64,000 nt of DNA from Sphingobacterium sp. BN32 (GTDB lineage Bacteria; Bacteroidota; Bacteroidia; Sphingobacteriales; Sphingobacteriaceae). Below, piece by piece: positions 1 to 8,092 of the stretch. The notes beneath the pieces are model-generated. The model saw only the letters and a program-made list of their open reading frames with translations. It had not been told where the DNA came from and made no database searches. Made by a program: the position numbers and the translations under genes. Within the stretch, counting starts at the first letter, position 1; every line of letters starts with the position of its first letter. The stretch is from NCBI RefSeq assembly GCF_030503615.1, contig NZ_CP129963.1:1488001-1552000 (forward strand), in the 5' to 3' direction.

Positions 1-299
1 CTAAAAAGAAGTATCAAGACAACATAAATGAGCATACTGATCAATTGTATGTTGCTTTTTATTTGTAGATTAAGGTTAGACTTTTCGACAAAATCGGCTA
101 TTAAATAATTGGATGCCATCCCGAAAAGGGAACCAACCGCAAAAAATATTAAAGCATACTTTTTTGAACTCTCCATGCGCGATCGCTGTTCTTCTGCCTC
201 GGCAATCTTCTTCATGACGCTATCTTCAAAATCCTGAAAAGGGAGCTTGACCATTGAAGACTTCATCCATTCTTTTATTTGTTCTTCCTTAGCTTCCAT
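1..299 (-). CDS. Small membrane protein after ECF sigma factor (partial, 3' end outside window)
   Basis: An open frame starts at the ATG at 299-297 and is still open at base 1, so about 99 N-terminal residues are visible. They comprise a charged cytoplasmic-looking N-terminus (MEAKEEQIKEW...), then two hydrophobic segments around residues 47-68 and 83-99. The start codon lies inside the last codons of the sigma factor gene (11-bp overlap), so the two are almost certainly translated together. A small membrane protein directly behind an ECF sigma factor is often a regulator of that sigma factor. No anti-sigma motif is recognisable, so that role is inference from position only. Confidence 0.7.
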   Translation of the reverse strand, partial: MEAKEEQIKEWMKSSMVKLPFQDFEDSVMKKIAEAEEQRSRMESSKKYALIFFAVGSLFGMASNYLIADFVEKSNLNLQIKSNIQLISMLIYVVLILLF

Positions 300-840
300 A
301 ATTTAAATTTAATGTGAGACCTTTCATGACGGTACTTAGACTCTTTCGAGCACGGTGTAAAATCACCTTGCTATTGCTTTCGGTCCAGCCTGTGATTTCT
401 ACAATTTCCTTTACGCTTAATTCTTCCAAATAAAATAGTCTTAACAGGAGACTCTCGTTGGCAGGAATTTTCAGTAATGCTTCGTTAATAATTTGGCTCT
501 GTTCTTTTTTGAGTAATTGCTGCTCGATATTTTCAAATGCAGATTGATCGTGCTTCTCAATTACAAATTCTACATCGCTGATCTTATTCTTCTGCCGATA
601 CTTATATGCCGTTCGTACGACGATTTTATAGAACCAGGTACTGAATTTTGCCTGTTTCTTAAAACTGCCGAGCGATAAGTAAGCTTCAACAAAAGAGTCT
701 TGTACGACTTCTTCTGCAAAAAGCTCATTCTTTACCATAGAAATAGCAACGGAAAAGGCCATGTCCTTGTAGGTACTTATGAAATACCTAAAAGCATGGC
801 GATCTCCGGATAATATTTTATCGAGGTAAATATTATCCAT
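289..840 (-). CDS. RNA polymerase ECF-type sigma factor
   Basis: Alternative sigma factor that redirects RNA polymerase to a stress or envelope regulon. Region 2 is seen in the first ~90 residues (FRYFISTYKDMAFSV, EEVVQDSFVEAYLSL, FSTWFYKIVVRTAYKYRQ). Region 4 HTH is at about 130-175 (IPANESLLLRLFYLEELSVKEI followed by ESNSKVILHRARKSL). The ~184-residue length is normal for the group. I chose the ATG at 840 (MDNIYLDKIL) over an upstream start at 897: it begins exactly where ECF proteins begin and lies in an 8-bp overlap with the stop of the upstream gene. It is the middle gene of a three-gene overlapping unit with two small membrane proteins. The target regulon cannot be read from the window. 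Confidence 0.93.
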   Translation of the reverse strand: MDNIYLDKILSGDRHAFRYFISTYKDMAFSVAISMVKNELFAEEVVQDSFVEAYLSLGSFKKQAKFSTWFYKIVVRTAYKYRQKNKISDVEFVIEKHDQSAFENIEQQLLKKEQSQIINEALLKIPANESLLLRLFYLEELSVKEIVEITGWTESNSKVILHRARKSLSTVMKGLTLNLNYGS

Positions 841-1171
841 CAATTTCTTCCTCGTTCGTGTTGATACGATCTGCAATGAATAGGGAGGCACCAACACAGA
901 AGGTTATCGTGCCGATAATAAAAAATCCTCTGCTGTCATTGTCTTGAATAACATTTAGATTCTGTAACATTCCTACAAGGAGTAATCCTATAGAAAATCC
1001 CAAAACAACGATACCTGTTTTCTTCCATGAAAACCTAGACTTCGGCGATCTTGGAATAGGCCCGCCCAGCGTTTTAATGGCGTCATAACGGAATTTAGTT
1101 ACGAAATAAATACTTAATGTCACACAGGCGCACAATGCCGCTGGAACCAATATTCCTACTAATTCTTTCAT
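833..1171 (-). CDS. Small membrane protein, DUF6249-like, first gene of the sigma operon
   Basis: A 112-residue integral membrane protein. Hydrophobic helices are visible at about 4-25 (LVGILVPAALCACVTLSIYFV), 53-72 and 84-101, with a basic loop (PRSPKSRFSWKK) between the first two and an acidic tail (NTNEEEIDG). The arrangement resembles the small Bacteroidota membrane proteins labelled DUF6249 that sit beside ECF sigma factors; I make that match from memory. Its stop codon overlaps the start of the sigma gene by 8 bp, so the two are translationally coupled. It may sense or relay an envelope signal to the sigma factor, but nothing in the sequence proves this. Confidence 0.75.
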   Translation of the reverse strand: MKELVGILVPAALCACVTLSIYFVTKFRYDAIKTLGGPIPRSPKSRFSWKKTGIVVLGFSIGLLLVGMLQNLNVIQDNDSRGFFIIGTITFCVGASLFIADRINTNEEEIDG

Positions 1172-1274
1172 AGTTTATTTGTTTTTCTTCATTAGTGTAT
1201 GCCAATAAAGAAAAGGTTACAAGAATTTGAAAAATAATATTCAGAGATGTAAGAATAGGGGGGATCTTGCTGCG

Positions 1275-1649
1275 CTATTGCGAATCTGAGCCTCGGAGTA
1301 TCTTCTCCATTTTTTTACCTTTGGCCAGTTCGTCGATAATCTTATCAAGATATCTCGCTTTTTGGGTCAGGGGGTTTTCAATTTCTTCCACCCGGTATCC
1401 ACAGATAACACCGGTAATCAGATGCGCATTCGGATTTAGGTTGGCCTCTTTGAAGAATTCTTCAAATGTGACTTTTTGATCGATAAGTTCTTGAATTTTC
1501 TTTTTATCGAAGCCGGTTAGCCAAGTGATAACCTGATCGAGCTCTTCGATTGTTCTACCTTTCGCTTCTACCTTTTGTACATACATGGGATAGACCGAAC
1601 CGAAGATCATCTTCGCGATACGTTCATTATGTTTATCTGTAGTCTTCAT
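1275..1649 (-). CDS. DUF2200 family protein
   Basis: A soluble 124-residue protein that matches the DUF2200 family along its whole length. It has the N-terminal [18 protein letters not shown] block, the [17 protein letters not shown] block, and the [19 protein letters not shown] block followed by [20 protein letters not shown]. The family is widespread in bacteria and has no established function. There is no signal peptide or membrane segment, so it should be cytoplasmic. It is a stand-alone gene, separated from the downstream sigma operon by about 100 bp and from the FemAB-like gene upstream by a similar gap. Identification is firm; the role is unknown. Confidence 0.85.
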   Translation of the reverse strand: MKTTDKHNERIAKMIFGSVYPMYVQKVEAKGRTIEELDQVITWLTGFDKKKIQELIDQKVTFEEFFKEANLNPNAHLITGVICGYRVEEIENPLTQKARYLDKIIDELAKGKKMEKILRGSDSQ

Positions 1650-1751
1650 CGTTTAAGCTGCTTTTCATACAATTTTACAAATTGTTTGACAATGCGGCAA
1701 TACCAACATAAAACTAGGCTGCGAAAGGAGGCTTCTTTGGATTCAATGAGT

Positions 1752-2879
1752 TTAGCTCAAATGGTAGCTTTGGTTCTTAAACTCCATGGACGCATAAACG
1801 GCATACTTGTCCTTATTTAGCGGATAGTCCCAGCAGCCCATTCTATGATATATTTGTCCACCAAATCCGGATTTGAAACGGTACAGTCCATACATAGGGT
1901 GTGCGGGGTCAGCCTGAGGTGAGATCCCAAAGAAATCATATTCTGTACAGCCTTTTTCCTTAGCAATCTGCATGGCTTTCCACTGCAGCGCATAGGTTGC
2001 CATATAATTGCGGTTTTCGGTTGCTGAGGCTCCATATAGATAGGTTCCTCTTGTACCTGTCACAACAAGAAACATAGCCGCTAATGGTTGCTCATCGACT
2101 TCAGCAATCAAGAGGTACACATCGGCTGGGGATTGGGTGTCATTGGCTCTTGCCGTTAGCACAATACGAAAGTAATTGATATCATGCAATACGAAGTTAT
2201 TGCGTTGTGCCGTCTGCCGATAGAGCTCGTACCATATATCCAAGCTATCTAGACCAAGCGACTTGATCTTTACGCCCTTTCGAGCAGCAAGGTTAATGTT
2301 ATAGCGTGTTTTCGGTTTCATACTGCCCAATAGCGTTTCTTCATCCTTTTTCAAATCCATAAAAATGGTATTGGAGGGCAAGATATCCGTATTGGCTTTT
2401 CGAAGGTTCCAGTGCTCGGTGCTATAGTTTAGTCGGATTTCTTGCAATCGCTTGTCCGGTGCTCCTAACCAGTTTCCATGCAGGTCATAACAATCATCAT
2501 CTTTTGCCCATAGAGATTGCCAGGACAAGTCGTAACGAATCATGATGCAGGTAGGAGGTAGGAAGGTTCGTAATGCTTCCGACAATTGCTCTAAGAAGTA
2601 TCCCTGCATATCTTCGGCAGGCTCTATTTCCGGGCCGTAAGGTACGTAGGCGATGCAATGTTCGGCATCCAGTTTCTGCAGAATAATCAGTAAGTCGCCT
2701 ATAAAGAATGCGTCAGATTGATATTGTTCAATACCCAAGTCTGCAGGGTCAAGTTTAAAGTTGAATGCTGAGGTTTCTACCCCCTGCAACAACTTGACCT
2801 TCGACCAATATGCGGTTTGTTGAATAATCGACGTTCTGTAAATATCTTTGATTTCCTTTTCCTGTAAATCTGCAACCAT
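1752..2879 (-). CDS. FemAB/FmhB-like peptidoglycan bridge aminoacyltransferase family protein
   Basis: A 375-residue protein with the double-GNAT layout of the FemABX family, whose members add amino acids from aminoacyl-tRNA to the lipid II stem peptide. The most telling segment is the MKPKTRYNINLAARKGVKIK block near residues 200-220, conserved in Fem-type transferases. A C-terminal GNAT half follows (PLAAMFLVVTGTRGTYLYGAS, then a YDFFGISPQ segment and LYRFKSGFGGQ). There is no signal peptide, as expected for a cytoplasmic enzyme. Bacteroidota generally lack interpeptide bridges, so the true acceptor may differ from that in staphylococci. Single gene with no functionally linked neighbours. 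Confidence 0.85.
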   Translation of the reverse strand: MVADLQEKEIKDIYRTSIIQQTAYWSKVKLLQGVETSAFNFKLDPADLGIEQYQSDAFFIGDLLIILQKLDAEHCIAYVPYGPEIEPAEDMQGYFLEQLSEALRTFLPPTCIMIRYDLSWQSLWAKDDDCYDLHGNWLGAPDKRLQEIRLNYSTEHWNLRKANTDILPSNTIFMDLKKDEETLLGSMKPKTRYNINLAARKGVKIKSLGLDSLDIWYELYRQTAQRNNFVLHDINYFRIVLTARANDTQSPADVYLLIAEVDEQPLAAMFLVVTGTRGTYLYGASATENRNYMATYALQWKAMQIAKEKGCTEYDFFGISPQADPAHPMYGLYRFKSGFGGQIYHRMGCWDYPLNKDKYAVYASMEFKNQSYHLS

Positions 2880-2950
2880 GATTATATGCTACTTAAATCC
2901 TTGCCCTTCGGAACTACCGAACAGGCCAAAAGCGGCAAACATAGCCAATA

Positions 2951-2975
2951 AAAAGGAGAATAGTGTCTCCATTTG
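2951..2975 (-). terminator. Weak Rho-independent terminator downstream of ywbE
   Basis: Read on the minus strand, GGAGA and TCTCC pair across a 6-nt loop (2955-2959 with 2966-2970) and are followed by TTTTTATT. The stem is short, so this is a modest candidate for the end of the YwbE transcript. Confidence 0.4.
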
Positions 2976-3030
2976 TCAGGACTTTGTTAAAACTGGCTAA
3001 ATAACAGAATTAGGAGAATTTTTGGACAAA

Positions 3031-3237
3031 TTAAAAGTCTTCTTCGATGATTTCGGCAACACGTCCCACAGAGCCATCGGTCAATCGTACTTTAATTCCA
3101 CGGCTATGGTAGGGCGCAGAGGTGAGGATGTCTTTGACTTCGCCTTCGGTCAAATTACCGCTACGCTGATCTTTTTTCAGAATGATATTCACGATCATCC
3201 CGGGTTTAATATTCGCTCTCGTATTTCCTTCGCTCAT
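3031..3237 (-). CDS. ywbE: YwbE family protein
   Basis: A small soluble protein of 68 residues with the typical YwbE pattern: IKPGMIVNIILKKDQRSGNLTEG in the first half, then VKDILTSAPYHSRGIKVRLTDG and a VGRVAEI tail. The family (DUF2196) is conserved in many Gram-positive bacteria and Bacteroidota and forms a small beta fold; its role has not been established. It has its own short gap on both sides and a weak terminator behind it, so it appears monocistronic. The divergent GNAT gene starts under 100 bp away. Confidence 0.9.
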   Translation of the reverse strand: MSEGNTRANIKPGMIVNIILKKDQRSGNLTEGEVKDILTSAPYHSRGIKVRLTDGSVGRVAEIIEEDF

Positions 3238-3324
3238 GTTATTTGTTTTTTACAAAAATAAACGAAGCTTTACAAATTAGCGCCATTTATGGAATTCTTT
3301 CCTAAATTTAATCTTATCTATAAT

Positions 3325-3828
3325 ATGTTTATCAAGCTACAGACAGAAAGATTAGACATGCGTCCATTGGATGTATTTGATACAGCTTTTATTCATAAGT
3401 TGCTGAATACCCCTGGCTGGCTTCAGTTTATCGGTGATAAAGAGGTTCATGATCTCGAAGATTCACTACGTTATATTGAATGGATTTCTGAGAAGGACAA
3501 GTTTTTCTATCATGTCGTTAGGACGCAGGCAGACTATGAGCCGATTGGTGTTGTTACCCTTCTATATCGCGATAACCAAGAACATCCCGACATAGGTTTT
3601 GCATTTTTACCCGCATATTTTGGAAAAGGCTATGCGTTTGAAGCGGTGTGTGCTTTTATCAAGGAGTTATCGTTAAGAATACCTGATTTAGTTCTTCAAG
3701 CGATTGTCATGCCCGCGAACCATCGTTCGATCAGGTTGCTTGAGAAGCTTGGTTTTGTGTACTATGAGCGCTATCTCGAAGGCGCTGAAGAATTAGCTAT
3801 CTATCGATTGAATGGAAGTCGCCGATAA
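3325..3828 (+). CDS. GNAT family N-acetyltransferase (RimJ/RimL type)
   Basis: A 167-residue acetyltransferase that would transfer acetyl from acetyl-CoA to an amine, most likely a protein N-terminus or small molecule. The N-terminus has the RimJ/L-like IKLQTERLDMRPL strand. The acetyl-CoA binding region is seen as HPDIGFAFLPAYFGKGYAFEA. The terminal motif MPANHRSIRLLEKLGFVYYER is the classic helix of this subgroup. I start at the ATG at 3325 because family members begin shortly before the LQTERL strand. An in-frame ATG at 3289 would add 12 unrelated residues. Substrate unknown. Confidence 0.88.
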   Translation: MFIKLQTERLDMRPLDVFDTAFIHKLLNTPGWLQFIGDKEVHDLEDSLRYIEWISEKDKFFYHVVRTQADYEPIGVVTLLYRDNQEHPDIGFAFLPAYFGKGYAFEAVCAFIKELSLRIPDLVLQAIVMPANHRSIRLLEKLGFVYYERYLEGAEELAIYRLNGSRR

Positions 3829-3871
3829 GTAGTGTCAAATGTGTATCTTAAACACAGTTTTATGAAATTAA

Positions 3872-3904
3872 TTTGTTTAGAAAGATTCTAAACAGCTATA
3901 TTTG
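3872..3904 (+). promoter_or_regulatory. Promoter with embedded 19-bp palindromic operator for the TonB receptor operon
   Basis: A -33 element TTTG (3872-3875) and a perfect -7 element TATATTTG (3897-3904) are spaced 21 bp apart, as in Bacteroidota housekeeping promoters. A perfect inverted repeat, GTTTAGAA-AGA-TTCTAAAC (3875-3893), fills the spacer between them. A repressor bound there would block RNA polymerase directly. The 8-3-8 layout with TTTAG/CTAAA half-sites resembles operators of metal-responsive regulators (Fur or DtxR/MntR types), which fits a TonB-dependent transport operon; the identity of the regulator is inference. Confidence 0.65.
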
Positions 3905-3980
3905 CCATTGAAATATAGGGACCTACTTCATTTCTACCGGTCCGAAAAACATTTATTGATTTAGACTCGCATTTTTGCAG

Positions 3981-6833
3981 ATGAAATTTAATACCATTAC
4001 GCTCGGAATAATCGGGACTTGCTTTAGTATTTTTTCTTCCTATCACCTAGCCGCTCAAGAGAGAAAAGCAAATCTTACCGGTACAGCCTACGAAACTGTC
4101 AATGGGCAATTACGCCCCTTGCGACAGGCTACAGTTAGTATTCAAAATATGGGCGTCAGTCTTTCGACAGACGGTTCCGGCCGATTTGAATTTAAGGATA
4201 TTCCTTATGGGAGGGTAAGCTTGCAGGGGCAGTATGTGGGGAAAGTTTCTGTTGATACCGTTTTTACCTTATCTAGGAATCAAGATATTCAGTTGGTTTT
4301 TAAGGATAATTCCTTTCGTTTGGAAGAAGTTGGTGTTACGGCAGAGGCTTCAAAGAAGAACCTAGCCACCAGCTCAGTCATTGGGCGATCGGCAATTGAA
4401 CATTTGCAGGCGAACAGCTTAGCGGATGTGATGAGCTTAATGCCTGGGGCAAGAGCTTCGAATCCGGATTTAACTAATGCTAAGCAAATACAGATTCGTA
4501 ATTTCGAAAGTAATAATCGGAATCGAAATTCACAGGCTGCCAATGAATTTAATGCCTTCGGTACGTCCATTATCGTCAATGGCGCGCCTACATCGAATAA
4601 CGCGAATCTGCAGGTGATGAACACTATTAACTCTGGCGGTTCGTCGTCTATGTCGGGTGGAGCAGCTCCTTCAGGGGGGATTGACGTGCGCAACATTCCG
4701 ATTCAAAACATCGAGTCTATCGAAGTAATCCGCGGAATACCTTCCGTTGAATATGGTGATGTGGCATCAGGAGCAGTTATAGTTAATCAAAAAGCGGGTA
4801 AACAACCCCTTATTGTGGAAGCAAGAACTAATCCTAATCTGTATTCCATAACCATGAACCAGGGTATACAATTAGCAGAATCCAAAGGCGCAATAAATTT
4901 AGGCGCGGATTACAGCTATAATGTGACCAAGCCCGAGGAGGCTTATGTGTCGTATCAACGAGCAACCTTTAACACGCTATATAGTAATCAATTTTTCAAA
5001 AATAGACTTTCCACCAACAGCTCTTTCGCATTTAATTATGGAAAGAATAAGAGAGACCCTAATCCGGACGATATCCGTACCTTGACAGAATCATATGGAA
5101 AGGAAGTTGGCTTTACATTGAATACCAATGGAACGCTAAACTTTAACGAGAAATGGCTGAAGAATATCCGCTACACGCTGAACGGGAGCCATCAAAATAA
5201 AGATTCTTATCTTTCCGCACAACAAAACAATGCGACCGGCCCATATTCTATGACTTACACGGACGGTGCAGTCTTATCAAACAGACCGGGCGTGCCGGTT
5301 TATGATGTGGATGGCAATGAGATAACCCATATCCCAGCCGGCGAAGAAAACTTATATGCTTTATATCTCCCTTCAACTTATGTTGGTAAATACAATATTG
5401 ACGGGCGTGAATTTTCTGGGTTTGCAAAGGCAATTGCTTCATTTTATAATAAAGTAGGAAGCACTGAACATAAGTGGTTCTTAGGAGCTGATTTTAAATT
5501 AGATAAGAACTTTGGCGATGGCAAGCAATTTATTGATTCCCTGCCGCCAGTGCGACCATCTCAAGTTCCAAATGCTACCTTCCGAAGACGCACATTTCGT
5601 GAGATTCCGGCGCTACAGCAGTTCGGATTATTTGCACAAGAAAATTTTACTGCCCATATGGGTGAACATAAGTTAAACATTGAAGCGGGCTTACGCTATG
5701 ATTTGTTCAGCGAAGGCAAGTCAGCCTTGTCTCCACGTATCAATGCGACCATCGATGTTATACCACGCGTATTGAGCCTGCGCGGGGGCTACGGCTTGTT
5801 AGCGAAGGGACCAAGCTTAATGTATTTGTATCCAGAGCGCGCCTATTTTGAATATGTCAACCTGAATGAATTAACAAGCACGAGCATCCCTGAAGGAGAG
5901 CGTTTATTCTTGACAACCACACGAGTATTCAATACTCAGAATGCGGATCTTAAGATTGCAAAGAATGAGAAGGCAGAAGTTGGCTTCGACCTGAACATCG
6001 GGAAATCCTTATTACGCGTTACGGGCTTCCAAGAGGAGCTGATCGACGGATATAGTTTTAGCTATATGCCTAACTCTTTCCAACCGGTAGACTACGTAGA
6101 ATACAAGCGTGCGAGCGCCAATTCCCCATCGTTGGTTGGGACCTCAAATCCGGTATTGGCAAAATATTCGATGCCAAACAATACAGGTCGTTTCCAAAAG
6201 AAAGGAGTTGAGATGGAATTGCATTTGAAACGAATTGACGCAATCCGTACAGAATTTAGTATCAATGGTATCTATTTATGGCGTAAATCATTTACGACGA
6301 ATTATAATTATTATGATGAAGAAAGCGGTCTTGGTGCGACAAACAGGACGCATATCGGATTGTATGCAGCAGATATGGAAGTTGGTTACGACAAAGCATT
6401 GAATACCTCTATTCGTGCTACGCATAATATCCCTTCTATTGGATTAGTGGTTACTTTGACCGCCGAAGGAATATGGCAAGAATCGGATTGGACCGTTTAT
6501 GGAAATGATTCGATTCCGACGAACTACATCAGCAAGTATGACGGTCAAGTTTATGACTTTGACGTAAATAAGAAAGACGAGGCTGAATTCAAATCTATTA
6601 TGCGTAAAGTTACCAGGCCATACGAAGTGGTAGAGAGTCTTCCTAGCTTCTTTAACTTCAATATCAATATCACCAAAGAGATTAGAGACTTTATGCGTGT
6701 ATCATTCTTCGCGAACAATATGTTCAGATCTTATCCGAATCACCGGTCTGATCGTATCAAGACGCAATACATCAGCAGAAATGCGAGCTATCCTTTCTTC
6801 TTTGGGTTGAATCTTGGTCTTACCATTAAATAA
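3981..6833 (+). CDS. TonB-dependent outer-membrane receptor with N-terminal carboxypeptidase-regulatory domain
   Basis: Energised outer-membrane transporter of about 950 residues. A signal peptide ends near AAQE (residue ~26). A beta-sandwich CarboxypepD_reg-like domain follows (~30-110). The plug is at ~115-270, with the hallmark VIRGIPSVEYGDVASGAV, preceded by an unusual Ser/Gly-rich stretch (INSGGSSSMSGGAAPSGG). The rest is a barrel ending in an aromatic/hydrophobic strand (FFFGLNLGLTIK). I start at the ATG at 3981; an in-frame TTG at 3975 is less likely. The stop overlaps the next gene (TAATG). There is no SusD-like partner, so this is not a standard glycan utilisation pair. The palindromic operator suggests control by a small effector such as a metal ion. 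Confidence 0.93.
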   Translation: MKFNTITLGIIGTCFSIFSSYHLAAQERKANLTGTAYETVNGQLRPLRQATVSIQNMGVSLSTDGSGRFEFKDIPYGRVSLQGQYVGKVSVDTVFTLSRNQDIQLVFKDNSFRLEEVGVTAEASKKNLATSSVIGRSAIEHLQANSLADVMSLMPGARASNPDLTNAKQIQIRNFESNNRNRNSQAANEFNAFGTSIIVNGAPTSNNANLQVMNTINSGGSSSMSGGAAPSGGIDVRNIPIQNIESIEVIRGIPSVEYGDVASGAVIVNQKAGKQPLIVEARTNPNLYSITMNQGIQLAESKGAINLGADYSYNVTKPEEAYVSYQRATFNTLYSNQFFKNRLSTNSSFAFNYGKNKRDPNPDDIRTLTESYGKEVGFTLNTNGTLNFNEKWLKNIRYTLNGSHQNKDSYLSAQQNNATGPYSMTYTDGAVLSNRPGVPVYDVDGNEITHIPAGEENLYALYLPSTYVGKYNIDGREFSGFAKAIASFYNKVGSTEHKWFLGADFKLDKNFGDGKQFIDSLPPVRPSQVPNATFRRRTFREIPALQQFGLFAQENFTAHMGEHKLNIEAGLRYDLFSEGKSALSPRINATIDVIPRVLSLRGGYGLLAKGPSLMYLYPERAYFEYVNLNELTSTSIPEGERLFLTTTRVFNTQNADLKIAKNEKAEVGFDLNIGKSLLRVTGFQEELIDGYSFSYMPNSFQPVDYVEYKRASANSPSLVGTSNPVLAKYSMPNNTGRFQKKGVEMELHLKRIDAIRTEFSINGIYLWRKSFTTNYNYYDEESGLGATNRTHIGLYAADMEVGYDKALNTSIRATHNIPSIGLVVTLTAEGIWQESDWTVYGNDSIPTNYISKYDGQVYDFDVNKKDEAEFKSIMRKVTRPYEVVESLPSFFNFNINITKEIRDFMRVSFFANNMFRSYPNHRSDRIKTQYISRNASYPFFFGLNLGLTIK

Positions 6834-6841
6834 TGCCTATC

Positions 6842-8074
6842 ATGAACAGAAAATATACTTTATATGGATTATTGGCTGCAGCGAGCTTATTTAGTTCCTG
6901 TAGCCGAATAGATAATGGACTCGATACCGATGATATAGCCTTTATGACGTTGAATATTACGGCGAACCCTGTTGCTGAAGGAATCGAGCGTACCGAAGGC
7001 TTGAAAGTAGTTTTAGAAAATTTTACCGAGGGCTATCGAATCGAACAGGAAATGACAGATGGGGTTAATCGAATCGAAAAATTGATACCCGGGACCTATT
7101 CAATCAATATCACGGGCAATGTGGAGCAGGATGGAAAAACTTTTTATTTAATTGGGAGTAAGGTCAACTATCTCGTTGTAAAAGACGGAGAGTCACTGAG
7201 CATTGATGTCGATGGAGCCTCTGTGGGGCCGTTGGCATTTAGTGAGCTATTCTACGCAGGTACAGAACCCTTTTACTTCCGTAATCAATTTTACGAAATC
7301 ATCAATAACTCCGATGAAACGGTCTATCTTGATGGTCTACATTTCGCTAACTTAGTACCGGGCGCTGCCACTGTAAACTTGCCGGTTTGGCCGGAGACTG
7401 ATGCGGGAAAATATGCCTATGCAGAGCGCATCTGGAAGATACCGGGAAAAGGAAAGGATTATCCTTTAGCGCCCGGAGAATCCTTCAGTATAGCGCAGTT
7501 TGCAGCAAATCATCAGTTAGCACAATATAACCCGAAATCGCCGATCGACTGTTCGACTTCTGAATTCGAATTCAATATGAATAATGCAAATTTCCCAGAT
7601 CAGCCTGCCGCGGATATGCAACATGTCTTCTACAACGGATTGGCAGGGAAAGGAAGCCTACCACAGTATTTGACCTCCGTAATGGGTGGAGCTTACGTTA
7701 TCTTCCGCATACCGGAAGGAGATCGCTACGATCCGGTCAACAACAAATCATTGCAAACGAGAAACCTAGCGACAAGCTCTGCGAATCTCTATGCGAAAAT
7801 ACCGTTGACTTACATAATGGATGCTGTGGAATGTGGACAGAATGAAAATATGATTACTGCCAAGCGCGTACCATCTTTATTGGATGCGGGGATGACCTAT
7901 GTTGGGGCAACGTATAATTCAAAAGGTGTGAGACGTAAGAAATCGGGCGTAGACAGTGCCGGTCGTCCGATATTGCAAGATACGAATAATAGTTCCGAAG
8001 ACTTCGAACGGCTTGTAACACCGGAGTTTCGTCATTATGGTGCGGGCATCCCTAGTTGGTCAACTGCAAAATAA
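6842..8074 (+). CDS. DUF4876 family surface lipoprotein, partner of the TonB receptor
   Basis: A lipoprotein of ~410 residues with a lipobox ending SLFSSC (Cys20 if translation starts at the ATG at 6842). An ATG at 6833 sits in the TAATG overlap with the receptor stop and would add three residues. After the anchor comes a ~100-residue beta domain (TEGLKVVLENFTEGYRIEQE, IEKLIPGTYSINITG), then a longer domain rich in Asn and aromatic residues (ELFYAGTEPFYFRNQFYEIINNSDETVYLDG). This matches my recollection of DUF4876 proteins, which have no known function and are encoded next to TonB receptors in Bacteroidota. Position and lipidation suggest a surface-exposed substrate-binding partner. Confidence 0.82.
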   Translation: MNRKYTLYGLLAAASLFSSCSRIDNGLDTDDIAFMTLNITANPVAEGIERTEGLKVVLENFTEGYRIEQEMTDGVNRIEKLIPGTYSINITGNVEQDGKTFYLIGSKVNYLVVKDGESLSIDVDGASVGPLAFSELFYAGTEPFYFRNQFYEIINNSDETVYLDGLHFANLVPGAATVNLPVWPETDAGKYAYAERIWKIPGKGKDYPLAPGESFSIAQFAANHQLAQYNPKSPIDCSTSEFEFNMNNANFPDQPAADMQHVFYNGLAGKGSLPQYLTSVMGGAYVIFRIPEGDRYDPVNNKSLQTRNLATSSANLYAKIPLTYIMDAVECGQNENMITAKRVPSLLDAGMTYVGATYNSKGVRRKKSGVDSAGRPILQDTNNSSEDFERLVTPEFRHYGAGIPSWSTAK

Positions 8075-8092
8075 AAAGCTAAGCAAAACAAC

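Noticed and set aside
1748..1768. tRNA-like word (GTTTAGCTCAAATGGTAG)
   Set aside because: It resembles a tRNA D-arm but lies over the end of the FemAB-like gene, and no acceptor stem, anticodon arm or T-arm can be built around it.
4289..4696. Antisense frame of 135 codons inside the TonB receptor gene
   Set aside because: It lies completely within a gene with strong family features. The reading is explained by codon bias on the other strand.
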